Positions 8,076 through 18,902 of a stretch of DNA of 64,000 nucleotides are shown one piece after another. Source of the DNA: an uncultured Spartobacteria bacterium (GTDB lineage Bacteria; Verrucomicrobiota; Verrucomicrobiia; Chthoniobacterales; Chthoniobacteraceae); the NCBI GenBank assembly GCA_903919125.1, contig CAIXGS010000077.1, positions 35,818-99,817 on the forward strand, given 5' to 3'. The first letter of the stretch is position 1. Each line of letters opens with the position of its first letter. The position numbers and the translations under genes are program-made. The notes under the pieces were generated by a model. The model made no database searches. It was not told the origin of the DNA and saw nothing but the letters and a program-made list of their open reading frames with translations.

Positions 8076-8960
8076 TTAGTTGGCAGGCTGTTCTCTCGGC
8101 AGGAGTTTCTGCTTTGTCGAAGTGGACGAATTGCGCTGAGGAGTGGGTGAGGCTTGTGGTTGCGGCCTTACTTGGGCGGGCACACCACTTTGCGCAGGCG
8201 GAGCACCAGAGCCTTCGGTGCGTTGGGGAATACCGCGGTTGGGGAAACCCTGCGGCGAAGAGGCTACTGGAGCCATTTGCGGAGCCCCCTGTGGAGCGGA
8301 GGGAAAACTCCTTGCTGGGACGTTTTGATTACCTCGGTTAGGAAAAAAGCCCTGCGGCGAAGAGGCTGCTGGGGCTATTTGCGGAGCTCCCTGTGGGGCG
8401 GAGGGGAAAGTCCTAGATGGGACGTTTTGATTACCTCGGTTAGGGAAAAAGCCCTGCGGCGAGGAAGCTACTGGAGCCGTTTGCGGGGCTCCCTGTGGGG
8501 CGGAGGAAAAGTTCCTTGTTGGGAAGCCTGAGGTTTGTCGTGTTGGAAAGGGGCTCACCGAATACTGCTGGTTGGGGGGCACCGGACGCGCTGCGGGGCT
8601 AGGGCTGTTTTGGTAAACCACCGTTCTCGGTATAACGGTGCGCTGGGAGTAGTAGGGGTGGTGGTTGTTGTAATAACCTCTGCTTGGCAACTCGCGAACA
8701 TAGTAGCGGCGGCCGTGTTCCACATAGAAATATTGGCCCGAGGCAAAGTAATAATTGATTCCACTAGAGACGTAGTAGGGAGTCCCCAGTAACACCGTTT
8801 CTCTCACGTACGGAAGCTCAGGCATGCGCTGCTCGTAGGGATTAACTCCGTAACTTGGCTGCTGATACGTTGGCGCGGGTTCATAGTTATACGGTGTGAC
8901 CACACAACCAGGGAGAAAAGCAAAAGCGAGCAGTGGCCAGAGGTGGCAGTTTGTTTTCAT
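8076..8960 (-). CDS. Repeat-rich putative lipoprotein
   Basis: This 294-residue protein has a signal peptide ending in a lipobox-like L-P-G-C (C19), which suggests a lipid-anchored outer-surface or periplasmic protein. Residues 20-110 are rich in Tyr and Pro and have a Y-Y-V-R / Y-Y-F-A pattern common in small lipoproteins of this group. Three tandem 34-residue units follow, each with S-A-P-Q-G-A-P-Q and S-S-P-Q-G-F-F-P-N-R-G-N-Q, encoded by 102-bp DNA repeats. The tail is Pro/Gln/Ser-rich and looks disordered. No enzymatic motif is visible. It converges with the sulfatase gene 67 bp away. Function unknown. Confidence 0.75.
   Translation of the reverse strand: MKTNCHLWPLLAFAFLPGCVVTPYNYEPAPTYQQPSYGVNPYEQRMPELPYVRETVLLGTPYYVSSGINYYFASGQYFYVEHGRRYYVRELPSRGYYNNHHPYYSQRTVIPRTVVYQNSPSPAARPVPPNQQYSVSPFPTRQTSGFPTRNFSSAPQGAPQTAPVASSPQGFFPNRGNQNVPSRTFPSAPQGAPQIAPAASSPQGFFPNRGNQNVPARSFPSAPQGAPQMAPVASSPQGFPNRGIPQRTEGSGAPPAQSGVPAQVRPQPQASPTPQRNSSTSTKQKLLPREQPAN
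8248..8530 (-). repeat. 102-bp in-frame tandem repeats
   Basis: Near-identical units start at 8248, 8350 and 8452, exactly 102 bp apart, each beginning ccctgcggcga on the plus strand. The third copy is partial. The units encode the 34-residue Pro/Gln/Gly-rich repeat of the lipoprotein. The DNA similarity is very high, including at many third codon positions, so the expansion is recent. Confidence 0.9.
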
Positions 8961-9287
8961 GGGGTAAGAGGGGGTGGGGCGGTGAGGTTGGAAATGAGGG
9001 TAAGATTCAATTTCCCGCTGATGCCCAGTTTTTTCAGCCTAGATGCGGGCACATTCTTTGAAGTTTACTCTTACCAAATTTCGCCTGTGGCGTCCAGTCA
9101 CAATCGGCCATTATGCATCGCGGCGTAAATTTATGGTGACAGGCCAGTCAACCTGCAACACCCCCTCCCCAAACTTTGGCGTAGACCCTGTTCTTGACCC
9201 GCCGCTCAGAAGCCTCTGCTTTCGACGATTCAAAATCCGCCACAGCCTCACTGAGACCGCCGCAGGGTCTCTTCCGTTTACCCGTGG
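8961..9287. other. Intergenic region without a recognised gene
   Basis: This 327-bp stretch lies between the lipoprotein start and the tRNA-Val 3' end. It contains a small inverted repeat, gagacc/ggtctc (9253-9258 and 9266-9271), about 17 bp past the tRNA 3' end. It could help end tRNA transcription but has no T-run. Nothing else is supportable. Confidence 0.4.
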
Positions 9288-9362
9288 TGGTGCGCGGTGC
9301 GGGGTTTGAACCCACGACCCCTACAGTGTCAGTGTAGTGCTCTACCGCTGAGCTAACCGCGC
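9288..9362 (-). tRNA. tRNA-Val (anticodon GAC)
   Basis: On the minus strand a full cloverleaf can be drawn. The acceptor stem is GCGCGGT (9362-9356) paired with ACCGCGC (9298-9292). The D-arm has GCTC/GAGC, the anticodon stem is CTACA/TGTAG with loop CTGACAC (anticodon GAC, valine), and the T-arm is GTGGG-TTCAAAC-CCCGC. A discriminator A at 9291 is followed by an encoded CCA at 9290-9288. It reads valine codons GTC and GTT. Confidence 0.96.
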
Positions 9363-9454
9363 CTTGACTATCTATTTTCCACTCTCAAACTCTGATTTCT
9401 TAAGATCAATCGGAGGGGGAAAAGAAGGTGAGGCGATACGCATCTCCATTCAAG

Positions 9455-9501
9455 AAAAAACACTCGCCCCAATCTCTAAGACCTCAAAACTAGTGTTTTT
9501 T
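9455..9501. terminator. Weak AT-rich inverted repeat, possible bidirectional terminator
   Basis: A perfect 10-bp inverted repeat, aaaaaacact / agtgtttttt, with a 27-nt loop ends in a T-run on either strand. It lies about 135 bp past the end of the minus-strand ABC permease gene. Low G+C in the stem and the long loop make it a weak candidate. Confidence 0.3.
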
Positions 9502-9636
9502 TGAAAAACGGGTTGCAGAGTAAACCGTCGCACCTCCCTCAAGGAATTCTATGGTTAGTAAAACCATTCGGCTGCAGTAACTCGTCTCGCAGGCGGGAAC
9601 TTCTAGATTGGAGCAAAATCCGTAACGCCTTAGAAA

Positions 9637-10431
9637 TCAAGAGCTCGCGCTGGAATATCGCCTCAGCCCTTGCAGCCACAGCAGGCGGCTTAGTCCGAGC
9701 AGCAGCGCCGCCGAGAAGGCCAGTTGAGCGATGCCCGCCCACGGCGTCTCCGCGAATTGAGTGAGCACACGCGTGGGCACATTGGCGACCAGAATCACCG
9801 GTATGAGCCAACTGAACACCAACTTGAAGCTACCGTGAAAGACGGAGTCTGGGTAGCGGCCAATGTTAAACAGGTTGAAATAACCGTAAACCAATCCCTG
9901 TGCGCGAATGATCCAAAAGCACAGGGTCGAGAGGCCGCACATCACGCTAAAATGGACGACCACCCCCAGTAACACGCAGAGCGCATATAAAAGCACTTGA
10001 GACAATGTGGGCCAAATACCCAATTTGGACAGAGCAAAGCCCGTGATACACAGACCGATCACGGTGTTGACAAGGTTATCCATGCCAAACTGTTTGGTGG
10101 AAGCCGCGAACTGCGAGTCCATTGGTAGGGTCAGATAAACATCCAGTTTACCGGTACGAACCAGCTCGGGGATTTGGGTCAAATTGACGTAGAAAAAGGC
10201 CTGAAAAATCTGAGCCACCACTTGGTGAGTTCCCACCAGCGCAACCACCTGCCACCGCGTCCAGTCACCGATGTATTCCACGTGACTGAAAAGGACATCA
10301 ATGAAGAGAACCTGCCCAAGAAACCAGAGCACTTCTACCACCGTCCAGAGCAAGAAGTTGGCCTTGAAGCTCATTTCGCGAATCAGTGAGTTGCGAAAAA
10401 GTAGGGCGTAAATTTGGAAGTAACGCAGCAT
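9637..10431 (-). CDS. ABC-2 family (DUF990-type) transporter permease
   Basis: This 264-residue protein has about six hydrophobic helices and matches the ABC2_membrane_6 (former DUF990) permease family. It starts with an R-N-S-L-I-R-E-M-x-F-K-x-N-F motif and has a central P-E-L-V-R-T-G-K-L-D-V-Y-L-T-L-P-M segment, which is diagnostic of the family. Such permeases normally work as a pair with a second permease and an ATP-binding protein, encoded alongside. Neither partner is adjacent: upstream lies the divergent peptide synthetase gene and downstream tRNA-Val. The exported substrate is unknown. A link with the synthetase is possible from position only. Confidence 0.88.
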   Translation of the reverse strand: MLRYFQIYALLFRNSLIREMSFKANFLLWTVVEVLWFLGQVLFIDVLFSHVEYIGDWTRWQVVALVGTHQVVAQIFQAFFYVNLTQIPELVRTGKLDVYLTLPMDSQFAASTKQFGMDNLVNTVIGLCITGFALSKLGIWPTLSQVLLYALCVLLGVVVHFSVMCGLSTLCFWIIRAQGLVYGYFNLFNIGRYPDSVFHGSFKLVFSWLIPVILVANVPTRVLTQFAETPWAGIAQLAFSAALLLGLSRLLWLQGLRRYSSASS

Positions 10432-10686
10432 GAAAAGGAAGAGAGCAGTTTAACGCGTCTCGAGGCGTGCCCAAGTTCAACTTGGGAGTGAGCAGAAGTT
10501 TTTCACAAAACGCTAAACGACTCTCGAAACGCATTAAATTGGACCACAGGGCTTTCCTCTTCAAAAAGATAGCCTACAAGTGAGGCTCGAAACGCTAGCG
10601 GGGAGATAAACCCGCGCTAGACCGCCTCCCTCTAATCACGCCGTTTACTGGATGCTTTTAATATAAACGAGGGGTTTGCGCGACAA

Positions 10687-10694
10687 AGGGAGGG
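10687..10694 (+). promoter_or_regulatory. Ribosome binding site supporting a TTG start
   Basis: The purine tract agggaggg lies 6 nt before TTG at 10701. The first in-frame ATG, at 10749, has no such site. This favours the TTG start for the synthetase gene. Confidence 0.6.
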
Positions 10695-10700
10695 AAGCTA

Positions 10701-13700
10701 TTGTCAGCTCTTCCGAATCCCCCGCTACATGCCCACCATTTTCCCTTCATGATTCTCCGAGGCGACCCCCGGCCAGAGTTCCTGCGGGAGGAAACCTTGC
10801 GGGATATTCTCCAGAAAACAGCGGAGCTTTTTCCCGACAAAACAGCCCTTTCCTCATCAGGCGGGCAAGTGAGTTATGGCGCACTGTGGGCTTCGGCAAC
10901 GGCTATTGGTGAGGCGCTTAGCGCGTTGGGAGTGGGCCCCGGCGCCATTGTGGGGCTGCTGCTCCCGCGCGGAGCCGAGCTGCTCGTTGCTCAAGCTGGA
11001 ATCACCATCAGCGGCGCCGCGTGGCTGCCGTTTGACTCTGAGGTTCCCCTCGAGCGCGCCGCAGTTTGTCTGACCTCGGCGAACAGCAGCGGCGTCGTTA
11101 CGTTGCGCGAATGGTTGCCACGGCTCGCCGCGCTTCCGGTGCCGGTGTGGTGCTTGGAAGACTTGCTAGCACTCGGCACCGCGCGCAGCCCCGTCCGCCC
11201 CAGCGGAGCAACCTACCCAGCTTACGTCATTTACACCTCGGGCTCCACAGGAACTCCTAAGGGAATTATCATCAGCCAGAGAAACATCTGCCATTTTCTG
11301 CGTAGCGAAAACGCCATTCTCGAAATTCAGAAAGACGACATTGTGTATCAAGGATTCTCCGTGGCGTTTGATATGTCCTTTGAGGAAATCTGGATATCCT
11401 ATCTCGTGGGCGCCTCCATCTGGATCGCCCCAGCAGAGGCAGTTGCCGATCCAGACGCGATTTGCGACGCACTGGAATCCCAGCATATCACCGTGCTCCA
11501 CGCAGTTCCAACGCTTGTTGCTTTATTAGAACGACTTCCTGCGCACCTGCGTCTGCTCAACATCGGCGGTGAAGCTTGTCCCGACGCGTTAGCACGGAAG
11601 CTAACCGGTAAAGGACGTCGCGTTTTCAACACGTACGGACCGACGGAAACGACTGTCACCGCCAGCGTGGCAGAGCTATTTCCCAACCAACTTGTCACCA
11701 TTGGCAGTCCCCTACCCAATTATGGGATGCTCGTCCTCGACCCACAGCACCAGTCACTTGCAGCGGGCGAGTTGGGCGAAATTGCGGTGTTCGGCCCTGG
11801 AGTGAGCCCTGGTTACCTGCGATTACCAGAGTTAACGGCCAGCCGATTCATCAACAATCCATTGGCCAATAATAATTTAGAAGAGCGACTTTACCTTACA
11901 GGCGACCTCGGCCGCATCGATGAAAACGGCCAAATCCACTGTTTGGGCCGCGTGGATCATCAGGTTAAAATTCGCGGCTTCCGTATCGAATTGGACGAAG
12001 TCGCCGCCGCTTTAGCTCGTCAAAAGGGCATAGGTACGGCAGCCGCAGTGGTGCGCGAGCTTTACGGCTCTGAGGAGATCGTCGCCTTCGCCGTTGCGAG
12101 TACCTCCGAAGCAGCGCTACCTCCAGCGGCTCTAAGGCAGGAACTTTCAGAGTTTCTTCCCCATTACATGTTGCCTGCGCACATCGAGCTTTTGGAGGAA
12201 ATGCCGCGCCTGATTTCGGGTAAAGTTGATTTACACGCGCTCAGACGACTGCCGTTAATTACTGGCACTGTGGTTGAAACAGAGGCCGTTCACCAACCAA
12301 CCAGCGCGGCCGCCCTCGCACTGTGGGGCGCGCTTGCCGTACTTTTTCCAGGACGCTCCCCTCGGCCTGAGCACGATTTTTTCGACGATCTCGGCGGGCA
12401 TTCGCTGTTAGCGGCCCGTTTGGTGTCGCTACTTCGCAAACAGGCGGGCTTCGAAAGTGTCAGCGTCCAACACATTTACCGCAACCGACTTCTCGGGGAG
12501 ATTGCCGAGGCAATCGGCGCGTTGGACGTCGGAGCCACACCGTTGGTGGAGCCGCATCCGGCACCACCTCTCTGGCGACGAGCGCTTTGCGGAACGGCGC
12601 AATTCGTTTGCCTACCCTTTCTTATCCTACTGCAACTACTGCAATGGCTGGCTCCATTTTTGACCTACCACTCGCTGACAGGCGCGACCACGGACAGCCT
12701 TCCAAGGGCTATCGGAGTCTCGGTTGTCGTCTACCTCCTCACTTTGTTGCTGTCTTTCCCGCTCAGTGTGAGTCTGCGTGCATTGCTCGTTGGGAAGCTC
12801 CAACCGGGGTCTTATCCGCTCTGGGGAGTGACGTATTTCCGTTGGTGGTTAGGCACCCAATTGACGAACATTTGTCCGGTTCATCTAATTTCAGGCACAC
12901 CGTGGAAAATGCTCCATTTGAAGATACTGGGAGCCAAAGTTAGCCGGGATGTGATGCTCAATTCACTCACAGTTTCCGTGCCAGAGTTGGTAGAAATTGG
13001 AGAGGGTGTTTGCGTCGGCACATTCGTGAATCTCGAAAACGCCCGTGTAGAAGCGGGCCGGTTGTTGGTGGGGCGCATCAAGATTGGAGCCGGCGCGACA
13101 TTGGAATCTTATTCAGTGATGGAAAACGATACGGAGCTGGGAGCCGGCGCGAGACTTGGCGGACAGTCCTGCTTGTCGCAGGGACGCAAGATTCCGGCCG
13201 GCGAGACGTGGTCCGGCGCGCCCGCAAAGCCCGTAGCAGACGCCGAAGCTGACCCGCTGGCGGCATTGGGTCCAGCGCCTCAGAATGATACGCTCAACCA
13301 TCTCTGGCGCTTGGTATTCTACGCCACAGGTGGTGCCCTCGTGGCTATCTTATTTTTTATGCCAACCTTCCCCGCCTTCGTGCTGCTGGACTGGATTGAT
13401 GCACACACAATCGATCTCTTCGAGAGCGCACTGAAATGGTGGGAGGTCTTTCCCTTTTTCTTTGCCTTGGCTATGCCGGCAGCCTTTCTCTTCGTATTGC
13501 TTACCGCTCTGGTGGCGGGCGGATTGCTGCGCTGCTTCCCGAAACTGCAACCGGGCCACTTTCCTTTACACGGCTCCATTTACAGGCGCAAATGGCTTCT
13601 TTCCACAGTATTAGATACAAGCCTCCAAGTTCTCCACGGCCTTTACGCCTCTATTTACGCTTCATCATGGATGCGCCTGCTGGGAGCAAAAATAGGACGC

Positions 13701-14729
13701 GAGGCTGAAATATCTACAGCCGAGGGTGTTATACCCGGCCTTCTAAAGCTGGGCGAAGGATCTTTCATTGCAGATGGAGCATTACTCGGCGACGAGGAAC
13801 AGCGCCATGGCTGGATGCAGCTCAAAGGAACCGTAATTGGCAACCGCAGTTTCGTCGGAAATAGCGCGTATGTACCCGATGGCGCAGTGTTTCCAGATGA
13901 CCTACTTCTGGGTGTCCAATCCAGCGCCCCGCCTAATTCAATGCTCAAGTCGGGACAGACTTGGATGGGCTCACCCGCGATGGTGCTCCCCGCACGGGAA
14001 GCCATCGAGTCACCAGATTCCACACTCACCTTTCACCCGCCTCTGTGGCGTAAACTTGTACGAGGCACCATCGAGGCCATCCGCATCGTTCTACCGATGG
14101 CGTTCGTCATCGCCTCAGGCTACGTCATCGTCTACAAAGTAATGGAGTACGTCGAGGAAGGAGACTGGACCGCAGCGCTGCTGATGGCCGCTTTTTGCGG
14201 GCTGGTCTACTGCGCGGGCTCTCTCCTCATTGTACTTCTATCAAAGTGGCTTATGATAGGGCGTTACAAACCACGAAGGGCTCCCATGTGGACGCTATTT
14301 GTCTGGCTGAGCGAGGCCGTCACCGTCGCCTACGAGTCTCTCGCCGTGCCCGCCTTTTTAGATCAGTTGCGCGGGACGCCTTTTCTTCCATGGGCCCTGC
14401 GGCTGTTGGGGACCAAAATTGGAAAAGGAGTGTGGCTCAACACCACGGACATTACGGAATTTGACTGCGTGGAAATCGGAGACTACGCGGAACTCAATGC
14501 CCACAGCGGGCCGCAGACCCATCTTTTTGAAGACCGCGTGATGCGAGTGGGCAAAGTCCATATCGGGGCAGGGGCGACGTTGGGATGCCGCGCAATCGTC
14601 CTCTACGACGCCTCCGTGGGTGATTATTGCCGACTGGGCGCGTTGACATTGGTTGCCAAAGGCGAAGCGCTTCCGGCCCAAACGCGCTGGGAAGGCTGCC
14701 CAGCTCAGCATCACGGTCTACGGTTTTGA
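10701..14729 (+). CDS. Pls/PosA-type membrane peptide synthetase (poly-amino-acid synthetase-like)
   Basis: This 1,342-residue protein has the architecture of epsilon-poly-lysine synthetase (Pls) and relatives. An adenylation domain covers about 30-515: Y-T-S-G-S-T-G (178-184), F-D-M-S (223-226), N-T-Y-G-P-T-E (310-316), G-R-V-D-H-Q-V-K-I-R-G and catalytic K508. A carrier domain has G-G-H-S-L with S568 as the phosphopantetheine site. Then come three modules, each a pair of membrane helices followed by a soluble region with hexapeptide-like G-x-x-x-x-I/V repeats. In Pls this part joins amino acids without ordinary condensation or thioesterase domains. The hand-read specificity positions D224, M225, E228, H267, N287, G289, T311, V319, T320 and K508 include an acidic residue (E228), as in basic-amino-acid codes. 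The substrate is therefore perhaps a basic amino acid; this is tentative. A strong Shine-Dalgarno supports TTG; ATG at 10749 is the alternative. No condensation, thioesterase or tailoring genes flank it. Confidence 0.88.
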   Translation: MSALPNPPLHAHHFPFMILRGDPRPEFLREETLRDILQKTAELFPDKTALSSSGGQVSYGALWASATAIGEALSALGVGPGAIVGLLLPRGAELLVAQAGITISGAAWLPFDSEVPLERAAVCLTSANSSGVVTLREWLPRLAALPVPVWCLEDLLALGTARSPVRPSGATYPAYVIYTSGSTGTPKGIIISQRNICHFLRSENAILEIQKDDIVYQGFSVAFDMSFEEIWISYLVGASIWIAPAEAVADPDAICDALESQHITVLHAVPTLVALLERLPAHLRLLNIGGEACPDALARKLTGKGRRVFNTYGPTETTVTASVAELFPNQLVTIGSPLPNYGMLVLDPQHQSLAAGELGEIAVFGPGVSPGYLRLPELTASRFINNPLANNNLEERLYLTGDLGRIDENGQIHCLGRVDHQVKIRGFRIELDEVAAALARQKGIGTAAAVVRELYGSEEIVAFAVASTSEAALPPAALRQELSEFLPHYMLPAHIELLEEMPRLISGKVDLHALRRLPLITGTVVETEAVHQPTSAAALALWGALAVLFPGRSPRPEHDFFDDLGGHSLLAARLVSLLRKQAGFESVSVQHIYRNRLLGEIAEAIGALDVGATPLVEPHPAPPLWRRALCGTAQFVCLPFLILLQLLQWLAPFLTYHSLTGATTDSLPRAIGVSVVVYLLTLLLSFPLSVSLRALLVGKLQPGSYPLWGVTYFRWWLGTQLTNICPVHLISGTPWKMLHLKILGAKVSRDVMLNSLTVSVPELVEIGEGVCVGTFVNLENARVEAGRLLVGRIKIGAGATLESYSVMENDTELGAGARLGGQSCLSQGRKIPAGETWSGAPAKPVADAEADPLAALGPAPQNDTLNHLWRLVFYATGGALVAILFFMPTFPAFVLLDWIDAHTIDLFESALKWWEVFPFFFALAMPAAFLFVLLTALVAGGLLRCFPKLQPGHFPLHGSIYRRKWLLSTVLDTSLQVLHGLYASIYASSWMRLLGAKIGREAEISTAEGVIPGLLKLGEGSFIADGALLGDEEQRHGWMQLKGTVIGNRSFVGNSAYVPDGAVFPDDLLLGVQSSAPPNSMLKSGQTWMGSPAMVLPAREAIESPDSTLTFHPPLWRKLVRGTIEAIRIVLPMAFVIASGYVIVYKVMEYVEEGDWTAALLMAAFCGLVYCAGSLLIVLLSKWLMIGRYKPRRAPMWTLFVWLSEAVTVAYESLAVPAFLDQLRGTPFLPWALRLLGTKIGKGVWLNTTDITEFDCVEIGDYAELNAHSGPQTHLFEDRVMRVGKVHIGAGATLGCRAIVLYDASVGDYCRLGALTLVAKGEALPAQTRWEGCPAQHHGLRF

Positions 14730-14763
14730 CGCTTTCCCGGTTGTCTCGTAGAACAGTAACTCT

Positions 14764-15561
14764 ATGAGACCCTCACACTCCGCCATTCTCCTGACCTTAG
14801 CCGTCACATCCACAGTGCTCGCACAAGACGCGAAACCACTTGGATACCAAGATACTCCAATTATCCCCGGCACCAATTGGCACGTCCATGACGGCCTCCG
14901 CCCCCAGCCCAAGATTATTACCCCTGGAAAAAATCCCGGCGATGCGCCTAGCGATGCCATTATGCTTTTTGATGGAAAAGACCTTTCCAAGTTTAAGAAA
15001 AATCCCAGCCCAAAACCCAACTGGACTGTTGAAGAGGGCTGCGCAGTCTCCGTTAAGGGAGCTGGCTATCTCGAAAGCACCGATCAATTCGGCCCGGACA
15101 TTCAGCTCCATGTCGAATGGGCGGCACCCACTCCTCCAGAGGGCACGGGCCAAGGGCGAGGCAACAGCGGCGTCTTCCTATTTGGTGTCTACGAAATCCA
15201 AGTGCTGGATTGCTACGAAAACAAAACCTATCCAGATGGCCAAGCCGCCGCGCTTTACGGCCAGACTCCGCCGTTGGTCAACGCCTGTCGCAAACCGGGT
15301 GAATTCCAAACCTACGACATCATTTTTAACGGCCCGCGTTTCGAAGGGTCCGAGTTAAAACAACCCGCCTACGCCACGGTTCTCCATAACGGAGTGGTAG
15401 TGCAAAACCACGTCCAGCTTCTGGGAGCTACCGGACACAAGAACGCAGCCAAGTACACCCCTCACGGCGATAAGGGCCCCATCAAACTTCAGGATCACGG
15501 CAACCCAGTGCGCTACCGCAACCTGTGGATTCGCGAACTACAGCCTGTTGATTCGCAGTAA
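14764..15561 (+). CDS. Secreted DUF1080 (3-keto-disaccharide hydrolase-like) protein
   Basis: This 265-residue protein has a signal peptide (about 1-20) and a DUF1080 domain. The domain begins I-M-L-F-D-G-K-D-L-S-K-F and has the usual G-N-S-G-V-F-L-F-G-V-Y-E-I-Q-V-L-D core. The fold is a beta-sandwich related to concanavalin-type lectins. Family members act on or bind sugars outside the cytoplasm, and some hydrolyse 3-keto-glycosides. It starts 34 bp after the synthetase gene on the same strand and is followed by a terminator-like hairpin. It may be co-transcribed with the synthetase, but no functional link is evident. Confidence 0.88.
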   Translation: MRPSHSAILLTLAVTSTVLAQDAKPLGYQDTPIIPGTNWHVHDGLRPQPKIITPGKNPGDAPSDAIMLFDGKDLSKFKKNPSPKPNWTVEEGCAVSVKGAGYLESTDQFGPDIQLHVEWAAPTPPEGTGQGRGNSGVFLFGVYEIQVLDCYENKTYPDGQAAALYGQTPPLVNACRKPGEFQTYDIIFNGPRFEGSELKQPAYATVLHNGVVVQNHVQLLGATGHKNAAKYTPHGDKGPIKLQDHGNPVRYRNLWIRELQPVDSQ

Positions 15562-15623
15562 TTTATAAGCACTAGTTCGTGCCCTGTACGACACGAAAAA
15601 CGTCTCACTTCATTGTAAAAGAA

Positions 15624-15668
15624 GAACGCCTCTCCTGCTTTCGCGGGAGAGGCGTTCTCGGGTTTTGT
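15624..15668 (+). terminator. Rho-independent terminator-like hairpin
   Basis: A perfect 12-bp stem, gaacgcctctcc / ggagaggcgttc (15624-15635 and 15646-15657), has a 10-nt loop. It is followed by tcgggttttgt on the plus strand and lies about 60 bp after the DUF1080 gene. The T-run is short, but the stem is strong. Confidence 0.65.
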
Positions 15669-15857
15669 CTGGGGAGACACTGTTCTTGGGGGAATCAGAC
15701 TCTTGGGGGAGAGCCGTCTTGGGGGTGTTGAAATTTCATACGAAAGCTCAGCCGAATGCAACAATTTTGTGAGATTTCCACAGACTTTCAAGAAACCGAA
15801 TCAAAATCCCCCACCCTCCTTGGCGACCCTAAAATCTTGCGCTAGCCTCGCCTCCTT

Positions 15858-16694
15858 ATGAAAGCCGCACGCCTCAACCGCCTTTTTAACGCCGCATCCG
15901 GCCGCTGTTTCGATGTCGCCGTCGACCACGGCTTTTTTAACGAAGCAAGTTTCCTCCCTGGCATCGAATCCATGCCGGAGGTCGTCCGCGTTCTTGTAAA
16001 TGCAGGTCCGGATGCAATCCAACTCACGGTCGGACAAGCCCGCCACTTGCAAGTCATTCACGGCAAACAAAAGCCGGCTCTAGTGCTGCGCACCGACGTC
16101 GCCAATGTCTACGGGCGCGAGTTGCCCTCCACGCGCTTCAGCACCCTCATCGCAGACCCTGTTCTTCAAGCCGTTCGTTTGGATGCAGCCTGCCTATGCG
16201 TCAACCTCTTCCAAATCCCAGGAGCTCCGGAGGTCTACGCGCAGTGCATCGATAATATTATGCTCCTCAAGGCCGAATCCGATCACTACGGCATGCCGAT
16301 GATGGTCGAGCCGCTAGTTTTCCGTCCCAATGCACAAAGCGGTGGATACCAGGTGGATGGCGACATCGAAAAAATCCTCCCTCTCGTACGCCAAGCCGTT
16401 GAACTGGGTGCCGATGTCCTTAAGGCAGATCCTTCTGACGACTTGAGCGTTTACCATCGCGTCGTCGAAATTGCTGGGGGAGTCCCTTTATTGGTGCGCG
16501 GGGGAGGGCGTGTTAGCGACGAAGTGTTGCTGGAGCGCACCGCGGCGCTTCTGGAGCAGGGCGCTAGTGGCATTGTTTATGGGCGGAACATCATTCAGCA
16601 TCCCAACCCTTTGGCGATCACTCGGGCACTCATGGCGATGGTCCATGAAAACGTAAGCGCCACCAAAGCTTTGGAATTCCTTCATTCAGCGTAG
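15858..16694 (+). CDS. Class I (DhnA-type) fructose-bisphosphate aldolase family protein
   Basis: This 278-residue TIM-barrel protein is of the DeoC/LsrF/DhnA aldolase family, which uses a Schiff-base lysine to cleave or form sugar phosphates. The best lysine candidate is K189 in G-A-D-V-L-K-A-D-P-S. The C-terminal phosphate-binding signature V-R-G-G-G-R-V-S-D and G-A-S-G-I-V-Y-G-R-N is well kept. D-V-A-V-D-H-G near the start is also typical of the family. Length is normal. It stands alone, with a hairpin terminator upstream and thiC converging downstream. It may be a glycolytic class I aldolase or a related sugar-phosphate aldolase; the substrate cannot be fixed from the sequence. Confidence 0.85.
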   Translation: MKAARLNRLFNAASGRCFDVAVDHGFFNEASFLPGIESMPEVVRVLVNAGPDAIQLTVGQARHLQVIHGKQKPALVLRTDVANVYGRELPSTRFSTLIADPVLQAVRLDAACLCVNLFQIPGAPEVYAQCIDNIMLLKAESDHYGMPMMVEPLVFRPNAQSGGYQVDGDIEKILPLVRQAVELGADVLKADPSDDLSVYHRVVEIAGGVPLLVRGGGRVSDEVLLERTAALLEQGASGIVYGRNIIQHPNPLAITRALMAMVHENVSATKALEFLHSA

Positions 16695-16742
16695 GGCCAG
16701 CCAAGTCCTTCCACTAAGCTCCAACGACCTTCTCGCAAGCGT

Positions 16743-18719
<1,977 letters not shown>

Positions 18720-18801
18720 CTAGTAGCCAGAATCCTAGAGATAGGCTAACCCGTGCAGGCGTTAAAGAAGAACAATAGCGTAATACGGAAGAACTGAATT
18801 C

Positions 18802-18846
18802 TAAGGTTCTTGAAAAGAGGCCCATCGGCAACGCCGAAGAACCTTA
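18802..18846. repeat. Nested inverted repeat in the thiC-HAD divergent region
   Basis: A perfect 10-bp inverted repeat, taaggttctt / aagaacctta, encloses a second small stem, tcggc-aac-gccga (18825-18837). There is no T-run on either side. It lies in the divergent promoter region of thiC (start 18704) and the HAD gene (start 18903). It could be an operator or a leader RNA structure; no known riboswitch class is recognised. Confidence 0.55.
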
Positions 18847-18902
18847 ACGTTCAGAGTGCAAATTGACTCGCACCGAGCGATGGAGCATCGTCACCGATAT
18901 CT

